Shown here: positions 1 to 11,999 of the stretch, in pieces
Numbering within the stretch: the stretch's first letter is position 1
How the letters are laid out: each line of letters starts with the position of its first letter
DNA from: Stichopus chloronotus
Taxonomy: Eukaryota; Echinodermata; Holothuroidea; Aspidochirotida; Stichopodidae
Length of the DNA: 64,000 bases
NCBI GenBank assembly: GCA_021234535.1
Contig: CM037842.1
Coordinates: 23,623,106-23,687,105, forward strand
Reading direction: 5' to 3'
Translations under genes and position numbers: made by a program
The notes under the pieces: model-generated
What the model saw: only the letters and a program-made list of their open reading frames with translations
What the model was told of the DNA's origin: nothing
Database searches by the model: none

Positions 1-235
1 TATGGGAAGAAGAGGATTCAGAGTGGGAAGCAGTCAGTCCCTTATCGGAAATTGAAGAAACCTATGGGATGTGAAACTTTCCATGTGGGAAATGGAAGAA
101 TTATATGGGAAGTAACCTTATGGAAGAATATGCAAAATGGAAATTCCCACATGGGATTTGTATGGGAATTAGAACTACCCATGTGGGGAATGCTTGAAAT
201 GTTTGAAACTTGCACACGCTTCGTATTTAGTGGGC
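1..235. repeat. TGGGAA-rich degenerate segment
   Basis: ATGGGAA or TGTGGGAA recurs roughly every 15-40 bases, in both orientations as TTCCCA. Both strands show open frames, but these follow from the repetition. It runs directly into the F1 repeat. No gene is supported here. Confidence 0.4.
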
Positions 236-1115
236 TGTTTGACATAGGAATTTTTGATACAAGGTCCCATCTGGGCCCTATGGCCCACTTTATGAAATTG
301 GGCAAAATGTTCATCTTCCCACAGATTGTCATGGGCTATCTTATTGCTTTGTCACAATGATGCGTTGTCAGTGCTGCCTTAAGCTTGGGATGTTTATGAA
401 TTTTTCATCCAAAATTCTGGGAAAAGTTGTTCTCCCACAGATTATTTTGCACAATGTTGGTGACTTGATATAGTGGTCCTCTGCTACAGCAGTGATGCCA
501 TTAGGTTGTTAAAAAAGCCAAAGATGGACCCATGGGCCCATCTTCAGCCTTAGACCCAAAACTTATGCTGCCACTAACAGAGTATCATTAATGACAAACC
601 ATTGTTATACGTACATATGTACATCGTTATATGTATGACAATCTGTAGGAGGAGAGGCGTTGTGCAGAATTTCCTAAAATTTGCCAGGAAAGAGGAAAGT
701 TTTCTGCAGTACTTCACAAGATAGACCCTAGGGCCTATCTTTAGATTTGGACCCAAGCTTCCTTAGCACCCTAAGCAAATCTGCCACCTGAGTATCACAT
801 CAGCATCATAAAAGAAAATCTGTAGGAACAGATTGCATCCTTCAAAATTTCATAAAATGGGCCATAGGGCCCATATGAGACCTTGGGCCAAAATTCAAGA
901 ACACAATGAAGGTGCCGATAACAATGTATCTTGATGACAAACCATGTAGATTGTACATGGCAATCTATAGGAGGAAAAGCATTTTGCAGAATTTTGTAAA
1001 ATGGAACTGGATGGGACTATGGACCAAAACTTCTTGCACACCCTAAATGGGCCAGACCCCAAGAGAGATTGTGTGTAAGTTTGAAGGAAATCTATTATTG
1101 GCATTTGCATGTAGA
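236..1115. repeat. Interspersed repeat family F1, copy 1
   Basis: The segment is built from diverged sub-units carrying GGGCCCTATGGCCCA, then TTTTATGAAATT, then a stretch like TTGTTCTCCCACAGATT. Sub-units start near 255, 410, 535, 730 and 880. The same order of words recurs at 40125-41175, including the flanking phrase GCCACTAACAG, so this is one repeat family with two copies in the window. No protein of a transposon is visible in it, and the class is unknown. Confidence 0.65.
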
Positions 1116-1844
1116 AGTATTTTGAATTTTAACAGATTAATAGCTCCTGCAAGAACATGTTCTTACAGTAATATGATGTTATAAGCTGCTTTGTAGGGAA
1201 AAATAGTTTTTCAAAAATGAACTCCAACTGTGAAACTTATAATTTTGATGGCATAACATTGAAAAATGTTTCAAGGACACCAAGGCAGTTCTGAATATCG
1301 ATTTGTCTAAGTACAGTATATGGAAAAAACAGTTTCCATCGAGTTTAAGTCCATGTGTCATGGTCTCTTATAGCGTCATGAAGTATGGAATCATACTGTA
1401 TATCACAGTTTGCCAAACCAGTTGGAGGATTTCTGTTTTTTGCAAAGGTCAGTCGATAGAGGTAAACCAGGTAACTTCTAGGAACTCAAGGTCATTGGGA
1501 TTTCTGATGATTTGGAAAAAAATGCTCCTTTGATGATTTCCATTACAGTACACGCGCCCTTTACAGTACAGTAGTTTGTGCGTATGTACATTCTATGCAT
1601 AAGCAATCACCAACAACATGCGTGCACACTTACAGAGTCTGTATGTACTACACAACCTTTTCAACCCATCTAAGATTTCAAAAACTCATGCCTGTGAAAC
1701 TCTGTGTGAGGTTTCACCTGTACCTCACATGAGCTTTCACTAAAATGTCAATAACAATTGAGTTAGGGGCATTATAGGTGGGTAGTACTATGTATATTTT
1801 CCATTTTTGGTTTCGATGATAAGAGAAACCTATGCATTCATGAT

Positions 1845-1925
1845 GGCGTGTGTATGTATGTGTGTATGTGCGTGTGTGTGTGTGAGGGTGTTTGTATGCG
1901 TGTATGTATGTGTGTTTGTGACACT
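1845..1925. repeat. GT-rich microsatellite
   Basis: Imperfect (TG)n with TATG interruptions. The antisense open frames rich in His and Thr are products of this repeat. Confidence 0.85.
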
Positions 1926-2545
1926 TCTCGTTAACACAATATCTCCAGAAGGGAAAGTCTGACATTTCTTAAACTTGGTACACAGATGCCCCATATGAAG
2001 AGGAAGAACCCTATTGTTTTTGGTGGGGTTCAAAGGTCAGCTGGGGTCACCAGGGGTCAGACACTGAAAACCTTGTTAACACAATATCTGACGGAAGTTA
2101 GGGAAGTTGAATGAACTTCATACATTGTACAGTATGTAGATATGTTATAGTGAGCGGAAGAACCCTATTGTTTTTTATGGAGGTAAAAGGTCATCTGAGG
2201 TCACCAGACGTCAAGCACTGAAAATCTTGTTATCACAATATCTCAAGATGGGAAACTGTGACAGTTCTCAAACTTGGTACGTAGATGTCCCATATTGAGA
2301 GGAAGATCCCTGTTGTTTTTGATGGAGGTCAAAGGTCATCTGAGGTCCCCAGAGGTCAAACACTGAAAATCTTGTTATAATATTTCAAGAAAAGAAAGTC
2401 TGACAGTTCTCAAACTTGGTACATAGATGCACCATATTGAGGGAAAGAGCCCTCTTGTTAGATGGAGTATATAAATGTTATTATTGGTTTTGGTTTTGAT
2501 GTGGGCCAAAGGTAATCTGAGGTCCTTGAGTACAAAATGTTAAGA
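1922..2545 (+). repeat. Repeat family F2 (AGGTCA ladder), copy 1
   Basis: About four tandem, diverged units. Each unit reads: CTTGTTAACACAATATCTC, a line like CTCAAACTTGGTACATAGATG, CCCTATTGTTTTT, then AGGTCAAAGGTCA followed by further AGGTCA half-sites. Half-site blocks start near 2026, 2181 and 2326, a spacing of 145-155 bp. The block at 2326-2338 is a perfect direct repeat of AGGTCA with a one-base spacer. Further copies lie at 12.0-13.0, 14.2-15.2, 15.7-16.2 and 17.9-18.4 kb. Confidence 0.75.
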
Positions 2546-5500
2546 CCTTTGCTGGTGTTGTTTCACTTTTCTGTCTTTTCCTATGGGTAGAAGGTACTTG
2601 AGCTCCCTTCCAAGCAAAGGCTGGCAGTGCTTGCACATTTAGGAAGTTCCAATTCGAAAACTTTTACCTGTCAGTCTGGTTATATAGCATAGTTGCTGTA
2701 CTAATTTTAAAAGTCTTTGACTTAAAATGATAAAACTTCATCTATGCATCTTCAGCTGGCATTATGCTGGTTTCTGATAAAATATGTCTGAAAGCATCTG
2801 TAAAGTATCTGAAAGCCCAATTTGGTTGATTAAGTTGAGCAGGTACCATATACATTTTAATTTCTACAGTATTTAGTCCACGAATCAGCAGTACAGTATT
2901 TGGTATTATGCTTCTTTTATTTATTGCTCTTGTTTTGACAGTTAAAAGTGCTCACTTAGTTTTCAAAGCCATAATTGGCTTTAAAGGGAAATAGGGCGTT
3001 TAGAATACACCAACATGACATACAAAAAAATATAGCAGTAATCATTGTTAAACCATTCAGTCTCATCAATAAACATCTACCAAGGCTTCATCTCCTCAAA
3101 ACATTATGCATGTGATGAGTAATGGAAGATGCATCATTTGAATTTTGAAATGTTTGGGTGAACAAATTAGTTTTGAGCAACAAGTAACTGAATTTCTATC
3201 TGTGATGAGCTTATTTCGTGAAAAGAAGGCTACTCTCCTTCCTTATTTTGAACAATCTATCATTCTACGTCCACAAACATTGGCATCGAAAATATGGATG
3301 TTTTCTCTAAAACAAACGCCCTATTTCCCTTTAAATTCCATCTGAGACTTTTTTTGTCTGAAAATGGTGATTGACCAATGACCTCTGTTGAAAATGGGGA
3401 GATATGGTTGACCCGCTTATCTTTCCCAGGGGAATCATTATCTGAAATACAGCTCTCCTGCTGTCATCAAACAATGTGGAATAGATTTGTTTTCTGAAGT
3501 GGAGTTTTACAGGAGAGTTTTACATCAAAGATTTCTTTTAGGGAAAAGTCTCATTGTACAATAGAGATAAATAAGTTATTAGTTGGTCTGGGGTAAATGG
3601 AGGAATTTATGTAGTTTATATCGTTACTAATGATTTCAACTGTCATATTAGTACATATCTCGTTCCTGTAAAATTTGTATTGTACCTAGGGTACCACTGT
3701 GCAGGCTAGAGAATTCTTGGCCTCCACTGTTATCTTAATACATGCATATAGTAGGTATTGGGATATGATGTACAGTATTAATGGCTTCATCTGGTAGCCT
3801 GTGGTTACTGCAGTATACTGCAGGTATTAGCGGCAAGGAATCACTAAGCCTCTTGACTTTCTTGTTCACTGAAAAAATTGAGCATTTTAACCAATCAGAT
3901 TCTCATAGCGTTTCAGTAGGTTGCTCTTTTTTCAACCAATCAAAGAGCGCATTCTGTAATACAGGATGTAAACATTGGTTTGTCAACATAAAAAGCAGAG
4001 CTCCTAGAGGAAGATGAAGAGTTTTGCCCATACATTCCTGGCGATATTACAGTAGACCAATTCTAAAGAGATGCGTGGTTGAAATGTATCTGTTCAGTTA
4101 ATTTGTGGAAACAATCAGAAGGAAATCAGGAAAAGATACCCAAATATTGCATTAAAGAATTTGCCGAAGTTATCGATAGTACAACACTAAAGATTAATGT
4201 TAATACTTACATTAGGCCTGACAAAGTAGTGGTGTTAAAGATGTCCTAACCATACCACAACCCAGAGGGTGTCACAGATTAGATTGTGCCAATGATAAAT
4301 ATCATACTTTGCAGATGGATTTATTATGATCAAAGGAAGAACCAAATTGTTTTATAGGGGTCACCAGCTGTGGTCGAACTCCGAAAACGACATTAACACA
4401 ATATCTTCATGTAAGAAACTTTGCTAAATGTCATACTTCAAATGTAGGTGCATTTTCATCACAGGAGGCATTCTTACTGTTTTCAGTGGGGGTCAAGGTC
4501 ATCTGAGAAACTAGAGTCAAAACCTCAAACCTCATAAACAAGATGTCTTTAGATAAATAAAGCAGAAATGAAACTCAAATACCTTGTTTACATAATATTT
4601 TGAGACAGGAACCTTGGGATGAATGTTATACCTAATATAAAGTAGATGTGCAATGATTTCCATGATCAACACAAAACTATATTTTGCCAATATGTTCAGA
4701 TTTACCTGTGCACAAAGAAATGAGATAACATTTCATTATTCAGAACCATCAAAACCACAATGCATTTTGGCATTCTGGTTGTTTGTCTTATCAAGACCTA
4801 CAGTACAGTATGCAGATATAACTCACAAAATGGGACAAAGGTCAAATGGGGTCATTATACTGAACTCTACAAAGACAAAACTATTCTTCAGGTCATCCCC
4901 AAAATGTTTCATTGGAGAGATATTAATAGAATATCACTTTCTGGCCTTTTGACCTTTTCCTTGTAATTAGGTTTATGTGACAATTTTTCCCTCTTCTACC
5001 AATCTACTTTAGCCAAAGATTATGCACACTTTGAACAATGGACACAAATGTACAGCAAGTAAATAAATCCACCTTTCCCCCTCTGGTGATTGCCAATGTC
5101 GGTAACACCACCTAAAACATCTAACTCTTGATATCATAAACATACAAACCAAGTGTGAAAAAAAGTCAAGTACATTATTTGGTTATATGCACACAGCATA
5201 GGTTTCTAGGTTTACACTAGGAACCAAAAGTGTTGTGGAAGGACAAAAAAATCCAAGCATAAATTGTTAAGTTATATTGCAAACATTAAATGCATACTGT
5301 ATATGCTGCTTGCATTACATGTTAAGTATATGCAGAAAACTTTTCTGTTAGGCAAATTTATTTCATTGGTATATGAAAAGACATACAGTAGAACCTGAAG
5401 AGTGTGAAGAAGTTGGGACTTCAGTTGTAGGGTAAATATGTATGGATGTTCTTGCAGATGCATGTGCACCTAACCCCCCCCCCCCTCCCTTTCTGCAGAT

Positions 5501-6121
5501 ATCTATAATAAAAACTCAGTTTCCAATGATAATAAAGAAAAAACTGTATTGCCGAAAAGTGGTGGGGTTGTAGGAGGACTAAACAGAAGTGGTCAGTGGT
5601 TATTGGAGGTCAAAAGAAGCCTGTATTACATACAGTACTGTGCATTATATTGGAAAACCTTTCATGTTTTACTGCATTAGTTTAATGTTTCTATTTTATG
5701 GAAAATTTGCCTTATATTTCTTTGTGAAGCTAAATTACAATATGGGGTAAGACATACAGAATTTAGGTACAAATATTGTGAGCCTGGTAACTCAAGGAAT
5801 GCAATTTTGGTGAACGTTAGATCTGAATTAAGAATGTCACTTCGCACAGAAAGGAAATGATTCCTACACCATGGTCGTCCTGGTGATCATGTCATCTGGC
5901 AAACATTACAAAGCCTACAAATCATTCTGCTGTATAAAAAGGACAAAATCCAGTTTCTACTTTGGTTCTGGCTCTATTTTGTTGAGACTTCTTGTACTTG
6001 AGAGGAGTGTATGCACATGCAAAAACTGTGGTAGTGTTGCTGTTACACATGCATGTGAACGTCTTTCGTAAGGCATATTAGATTGACTTTTGAAATTTCC
6101 TCTCATTTTGACACTCTGCAG
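2546..6121. other. Intergenic or intronic DNA upstream of the BEN-like gene
   Basis: No exon can be supported. The block near 3781-4010 holds two CCAAT boxes (ACCAATCAG and ACCAATCAAAG), but its GGCAAGGAATCAC phrase also occurs in F2-type repeats at 14.5, 15.1 and 17.0 kb. Degenerate F2 material lies at 4320-4600. A C12 tract occupies 5474-5485. The first exon of the BEN-like gene may be hidden here or lie left of the window. Confidence 0.5.
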
Positions 6122-6443
6122 AGTAAGTTTTTCACCTGGGACAATTTTAAGACAGCTTTCAGTGCATCTGCATCTGTACTGATTTTTGGATGTGACATGC
6201 ATTACCTTCAAAAGTTCTTCAGTGTGTCGTATCAAGAAATGGATCATTGCAGTAGCCTTGATGATGATGATGATGATGATGACAAATCGAAGCAGAAACA
6301 AGTAAATTGTATCTTAACAGTCTTAGAGAGAAAAATAAGTTCATCTCAACGAATTGCAGCACTATTGGAAGCAGCAGACGATGTTGGCAAATACCATGGT
6401 TATGTCTTAAGGAGTACCATCAACATTTACCAAGCATTTTCAA
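6122..6443 (+). CDS. BEN-like gene, internal exon a (acidic run)
   Basis: The exon is bounded by the acceptor ACTCTGCAG at its left and the donor CAA|GTGAGT at its right. It opens in phase 0 (Ser-Lys-Phe-Phe-Thr-Trp) and ends with one spare base, which pairs with the two bases opening the next exon to make Ser. It encodes about 107 residues: an N-terminal part with Phe, Cys and His that I do not recognise, an eight-Asp run from GAT repeats at 6260-6283, and a likely helical stretch with LTVLERKISSSQRIAALLEA. The open frame extends upstream without an ATG, so this is not the first exon. The GAT run may vary in length between individuals. Function of this portion is unknown. Assignment to the same gene as the downstream exons rests on phase, strand and spacing, not on transcript data. 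Confidence 0.55.
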
Positions 6444-7156
6444 GTGAGTTTAAATATTAATTGTAAATTTGCTGACAGCTTAAAATCGTCAGGAACAATT
6501 GTTAATTATTACAGTATCACCCCTCATATTTTTTTTTTGTCTTCTTAATTCTTAAGTTGTATTGTGTCCTTTCGATGAAGTTCAGAAGTCTTGTAATGTC
6601 AACTTTTGTCTGAAAGTGTGATGAATGAAGTGAATGTGATGACTGACCATCAGTTTCCACAATTATTTTTGAGTTGCAACATTTTGGCAAAGTTACAGTT
6701 TACCATATTTCATTGTAATGACCATCTCAGTGTACAATGTTTGTGTGGTGTGGATGTATTAGATCTTGTAAAGGTCTCAGTTCGGTTCATCTTTCATATT
6801 ATCAGTACTGCTTTGTTTAAAACCCTAATCAGCATTAGTCAGTAGCTTTCACATAACATTGATAAATGTAACATGTTATTTTCAATTATCACAATACTTT
6901 AATATCTATTGTGATTCTTTAAAGTCAAACATTTTGCAGTTGTGCTGGAAAAGCATGACAAGGGCAAAGATAGTTCTTTGGTTCAGACATCACATCCAAG
7001 TCCACATTAACAAAGCTAACTTAATGTATTGCTGTGGTTCTTCGTTATGCCAAATTTTTAACCAGTTACTCTTCTCATTTAATTTGTGTTACACGATTGG
7101 TAACTCTGGACATGTTTTTACATTGTTTTATCTTTCCTTTCATTACATTGGAACAG

Positions 7157-7324
7157 GTGGGTCCGGCAGGTACACAGACATACCATATCTGTCACCGAGA
7201 TATTCATCCTACTTACCAGGACCACTGAAGGAAGTCCCCATACAGAGACCAACGGAATCTCAAGGTGTCCCACACAACTCTAACCATCCTGGTACAAGTA
7301 GAACAAGCCCACTGACCTCAGTTG
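7157..7324 (+). CDS. BEN-like gene, internal exon b (Pro/Ser/Tyr-rich)
   Basis: The acceptor is TTGGAACAG and the donor TTG|GTAAAT. The 168 nt give 56 codons' worth of sequence with split codons at both ends, and the phase fits exon a before it and exon c after it (G plus AT makes Asp). The product is low in complexity and probably disordered, rich in Pro, Ser, Thr and Tyr, with IPYLSPRYSSYLPGPL and a Ser/Thr tail. An alternative acceptor GTCCGGCAG lies 13 nt inside the exon. No catalytic or zinc-binding motif is visible. Confidence 0.65.
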
Positions 7325-8941
7325 GTAAATATTGATTGTTGAAACAAAATATATAAGTCAAAGTCATTTAACACAATGATGTAAAAGATAATGGAAGTGA
7401 TAATTAATGAAGATAAAAAATAGAAGCATACTTGATTATTGATACACTAAATGTGCTGGTACTTTATATCATAAACATATAGAGTTAATGTAGGATACGG
7501 AAGAATAATGTCAGGCAGAATAACTGAAGCCTACACAATTTCTGATGTTGTCATTTATGGTGTTAGCCAAAATGATCTCTCTGAAAATCAAAACATAATT
7601 CATTTGATCTGAGAAACTTTGGAAGCTCTAACAGTGTGACGTTTCATACCAAGTTTTTAAATACACCAATTTGCATAAACATAATAGCAAGTAATTATTA
7701 ATAGATAACTACAAAGATGATTTTTTTTAAGTTTTATTTTTGCCAGATTTGAATTTAAATGCAGAGCCTGACATTTTGGATGCCTGACATTAAACTGCAT
7801 TGTTCAAAACTGTTACAATAGGTCTGTCATGTAGTTACTTCCATACTAAATAAATTTTGTGCAATCATGGGCCTTACATCAACTTAAAGCCAATGACATA
7901 TTCCACCATTTATTAATAGTGTTAACTAAGACCTTTATATCAGTTGAGCTGCGTAGCTGATTGATGTAGAACTATAACTAATGCTAACTGTACATTCTGT
8001 AAACCCTTTGTGCAACATAAGTGTAAGGTTAGGATATTAATAGCAAGTTAGAACATTTGAAGTTAGTTTACACACGTATTATTGAATTTCCTGAAAGTAT
8101 GAAACAGTTCCATTTTCTTTTGTTCCCCAAAATCTGTATAAAAGTATGGGAATGAACAAATGTTCATGTCCCCTGCACATTATGAGAAATGTTGGAAACA
8201 ACCGCTTCGCAGGGTATCATGACTTCAATTTCTCATATATTGCTGTGAGAGTTAAACAAAGTATGAGCTAGCGCTTTGAATTGCCAGATTGGTGATGAAT
8301 TTTGCATGATGTCATGAATGGCATCTTCAAGTAAGAAAACATGAGGTGCAAATTTCTATTCCTTCTCAAAGTCAGACTCAAATGTTAAAGAGGAAAATAG
8401 ATTAGTTGATTCTGGTGAATATGTTTCTGTAAGTTTCATTAAAATCATAATTAGCAGACTAATAACATCAGATAATGTGGTGTAGAAAAATGTAAGAAGG
8501 AAATATTCTTCTGTCCCTTTATCAAGTCAGAGTTAACAATCTTTCAATTAATTATTTTTACAATTTATTGCTTGCTATGCATGTGCCTCTACATGAAGAC
8601 TGTCATATGTTCCTACTAGGGGAGGATCAATCCCTATACATTCAGTCATTGAATGTATGTCAGTTACACACACAGTATGAGGCCAAAGTTTTTTGTATGG
8701 TACTTCTTACCTCTCTGAGGCATATATATCAACAAGGTTGCTTAAATAGACTCAATTTCAAGAAAAGTCCTTAACAAGATACATTTTACGGATTTACAGT
8801 ACTTTACAAAACACATTGCAGCATAACTGGCTTTGGCAAGTTGTTACAGTAAGCGGGTGTGAAATGTTGGTTCGTCAAAACTGTTTGTTATCAAAGTTAC
8901 AATGCATGTTGTATTTGTTGACTTCTTCTGTTTTTATACAG

Positions 8942-9066
8942 ATCTTCAACAGCCTGAGACCAATCCACCATTGAGTAGTGCCCAGACATCATCTAGCCAA
9001 GGAGCACCAAAGCGGAGTGCTCCTCCACCTTCTGGTTCCATTGAAGACCCTGTTAGTAAACGAAAG
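8942..9066 (+). CDS. BEN-like gene, internal exon c (basic, NLS-like end)
   Basis: The acceptor is TTTTTATACAG and the donor CGAAAG|GTTAGC. The first two bases complete an Asp codon with exon b, and the exon ends exactly on a codon, matching the phase 0 start of the last exon. It encodes about 42 residues rich in Pro, Gln and Ser. The stretches KRSAPPP and VSKRK could serve as nuclear localisation signals; that is inference from composition. Confidence 0.65.
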
Positions 9067-9596
9067 GTTAGCCTAGTTCATTGTGTTTGCCGTTCATGGA
9101 ATTCAAGTGATTGCATCGAAAAGCCAGTCATCCTCTAGTGAGATCAAAGAAGACAAGACATCCATTTAGGTCACAAGAACAGCTCAGTTGTATCATAGAA
9201 ACACATTAATTTCTGATTGAATGAATATAATAATTAATTTTTTTACACCGAGACTGTAGAAAAAACATTCGACTACCAGACAAGTATTGATGTAGAAATG
9301 GGTAAGCAGTAGAAAGAATGAGTGTGCTTTACAGAGCTTAAGACCTCTTGAATCCATGTGGCTGAATGATGTTCAACTGCCATCTTGTCTTACAATTGAC
9401 TCACTTTGCTGAACTTCCTTGTTTAAGCAGGAACCTTTTGATAAAGTGTACAAAGTAAATTGAATGTAAGCACTGTATTATTGGATATGAATGATGATTT
9501 TTGCTAAACATTTACTGTTTATGTGCTTCAGTGGCTTACAATTGTAGGAGACCAATGTAAGATAAGCATCTTTCACTCATTTTGTTTCTTCCTTAG

Positions 9597-11756
9597 TTCA
9601 CTTCCCTGGAACATTTATCAACTGCAGCTGCAAGGACAATGTTACAAATGGCTTCATCATCCCCTCAACAGTCACAACTTTTACCTGGCAGAAGTAATGT
9701 TGACATCACTCAACCTCAAAGTTATCATCATTCCCAGATACCTAATGTCTTATCGCAACAGAGACCTCAATTTTTCTTAACGCCTTATTCAGTGGGGACA
9801 TTACCTCTGAGAAATCCTATGAACATTGGACAGCCACAGCAACGTCCCCAATCAGTGCCAGGGATATTTCCATCCACAGGTGATCAAAGATTTGTTGGAA
9901 GGCAGTCGCTACCTCCTACCTCTAACCGATTGCCATACTCAGGAGGTGCACAACCGATGACACCCTCGGTAACACCACAACCATTAGTACAAGGAGTTCA
10001 GAATTTACTGGTTACACCTGGTAACCTTGAGACTGAGTATAACCTTTTACAATCAATAGGGAGAGGTGTTTCATCATCACGTCCAAATCTAGTCGCAAAC
10101 CGAACTACCCAGTCTTCACAGATAGAAAGCGTACCACAAATACAGCAAAATCGTACAAATTATGCACAACCACCCCAACAACAACATGGTCATTTTATGA
10201 GTGTAAGCCAGTCGCAAGGTACACTGTCTGTAGGAGACACTCAACCTGTGCAACTACTGCAAAGGCCAAGTTTGATAAATAACCACCAATCAGAGCAGAA
10301 TATGGCAATGTCATCGGATCACACGGGTCAGAATTTAACAACAAAAGGAAACAACTTACAGATGGCTCATGACGTTCTAGATTCACTTCAAAGGCAGCTC
10401 GGGCAGTCGACATCTAATACCTCTAATGAAAGAAGAAATCAAAGAGAAGAAACATCTAGTCAGTCAGCTAGGGTGAATCGGTCCAGACTTGTGCAAATAT
10501 CATCTAACTTGACAAATGAGCCCAGACAGATGGAAATGACCTCTAACACAATGGATTTGACTAGAAATATACAGGCACCTACCACAATCGGTATGGCTAG
10601 CGATGAGGTACAAGCACCCACCACACAGGATATGACTAGGGATGAGGTACAGGCACCCACCACAATGAATATGGCTAGCCAGGTACATGCACCAACCATA
10701 ATGGATACAACTAGTCAGATACATGAACCTACCACAATAGATGTGGCCACTGAGACCCAGGCACCTAGTGTTGTAATGAATGTACCAAGTCAGCAGGTAC
10801 CAGTACTGGGTACTGCTATGAATGTGCCTAGCCAGACAGACTCACCTTCTTCAAGTTTGATGAATGTATCAAGGTATATTCAAGAGTCATCTCTAATATT
10901 GAACCAGTCCACTAGCAGACAAGAGATGAACTCATCTGAGCTAGAATCTGCAGATCATGATATTTTACACAATCCACAGAATTCCTTAATTGAACCATTG
11001 GTGGAATGCAGGAGTGAGACATCCCAAAACATCAGTGCAGCTGTAGCAGAAGATAGTGAAGTAAGATTTACAAATGATGCGCAACAAATGTCAAACCAAG
11101 GAACCCTCCCATTGTTGACTTCTCAACAGAGGCGAGTCAAACCTACAACATCATCAGAAACTAAAGAAACAGATGAATTGCCAACCGAGATGGGTCAATA
11201 CCTAATAGAATTGATAAAGAAGAATCATGAGGAAATCCTCTCATTAAGAAGGGACTTAAGCCAACATATTCAACCAAGTCAAGAGGACGGATCTGCCAGT
11301 GGTTCATCTTCAACACCAGCCAGTTGTCGCCCTTCAACTTCTGGACATCAAGTCAATGCAGCAAGGAGTGGAGATGGTGCAGCATCATGCGAGGCTTTTA
11401 ACAGCTTAAAAGACTATGAAAAAGAAACTGTACTTGTCCACAGAAATAAGACAGATGATCGGGTAACGCTAATGAAGAAACTTGTACCGATGATATTTAT
11501 AAAGGAGGAACGAATTAGCCAGAATTGTCATGGCAAAAGTAACTTCGAGCCATTTGAGAAAGGGAAGCTAAAGAAACTGAAGGACATAATCTTTTACCTT
11601 TGTCCTGTCAGTAGCATTGAGGATACAGAAAAAGTGGAAGACAAGGAATGGAAAAAACTTTGTAGTGAAATAGATTTATTCAACAGACACTACAGATTAA
11701 ATTTGACACGACAAAAGGAGAGTAAATCTAAGAAGACACCATCTGACAAGACATAA
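9597..11756 (+). CDS. BEN-domain-like protein, large terminal exon
   Basis: The exon follows a clean acceptor (TTTCTTCCTTAG) in phase 0 and stays open for 719 codons to TAA. The spliced reading of all four exons gives 924 residues. Most of it is a Gln/Ser/Thr/Pro-rich, presumably disordered region like those of transcriptional regulators. A degenerate tandem repeat around QAPTT lies in the middle (DNA 10560-10780). A short helical stretch (YLIELIKKNHEEILSLRRDL) precedes the C-terminal domain at about DNA 11430-11710. That domain fits the BEN pattern: a helix with LMKKLVPMIF, a GKSNFEPF turn, a Lys-rich helix KLKKLKDIIFYL, then EWKKLCSEIDLFNRHYR. Known BEN domains bind DNA or mediate protein contacts in chromatin repression, so a nuclear role is likely. 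The match is by eye and moderate. The first exon is missing from this model. No clear poly(A) hexamer was found just downstream. Confidence 0.8.
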   Translation, partial: FTSLEHLSTAAARTMLQMASSSPQQSQLLPGRSNVDITQPQSYHHSQIPNVLSQQRPQFFLTPYSVGTLPLRNPMNIGQPQQRPQSVPGIFPSTGDQRFVGRQSLPPTSNRLPYSGGAQPMTPSVTPQPLVQGVQNLLVTPGNLETEYNLLQSIGRGVSSSRPNLVANRTTQSSQIESVPQIQQNRTNYAQPPQQQHGHFMSVSQSQGTLSVGDTQPVQLLQRPSLINNHQSEQNMAMSSDHTGQNLTTKGNNLQMAHDVLDSLQRQLGQSTSNTSNERRNQREETSSQSARVNRSRLVQISSNLTNEPRQMEMTSNTMDLTRNIQAPTTIGMASDEVQAPTTQDMTRDEVQAPTTMNMASQVHAPTIMDTTSQIHEPTTIDVATETQAPSVVMNVPSQQVPVLGTAMNVPSQTDSPSSSLMNVSRYIQESSLILNQSTSRQEMNSSELESADHDILHNPQNSLIEPLVECRSETSQNISAAVAEDSEVRFTNDAQQMSNQGTLPLLTSQQRRVKPTTSSETKETDELPTEMGQYLIELIKKNHEEILSLRRDLSQHIQPSQEDGSASGSSSTPASCRPSTSGHQVNAARSGDGAASCEAFNSLKDYEKETVLVHRNKTDDRVTLMKKLVPMIFIKEERISQNCHGKSNFEPFEKGKLKKLKDIIFYLCPVSSIEDTEKVEDKEWKKLCSEIDLFNRHYRLNLTRQKESKSKKTPSDKT
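10560..10780 (+). repeat. Coding minisatellite (QAPTT repeats)
   Basis: Five to six diverged units of about 36-48 bp encode [Q/E]-[V/I]-[Q/H]-[A/E]-P-T-[T/I] followed by a variable Met-containing linker. All unit lengths keep the reading frame. The units probably arose by in-frame tandem duplication in a disordered linker. Confidence 0.75.
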
Positions 11757-11999
11757 ATAATCAGCCCTTGATGTGACAGCTGAGAAGAGAATTTGCAAGG
11801 ACTCTTCAAACATACAGAAGAGCAGAAAATCGTTATTAGAGTTAATTCATTAGACTTGTCAATTCCTCGCCAAAGGCCGAATGAATGTTAGCAATGGTGA
11901 TGACGTGTATGTGTGTGATGCCTTGTGTTTGAAAACATGATATTGAAAGGAGAAAAATGTGTTTGACTTCAAAGTTACTGCATAAGTAGGCTATTGTGA

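Noticed and set aside
3781..4017. Possible first exon of the BEN-like gene with CCAAT boxes
   Set aside because: The GGCAAGGAATCAC block belongs to a dispersed repeat also found at 14.5, 15.1 and 17.0 kb, and no phase-compatible donor was found.
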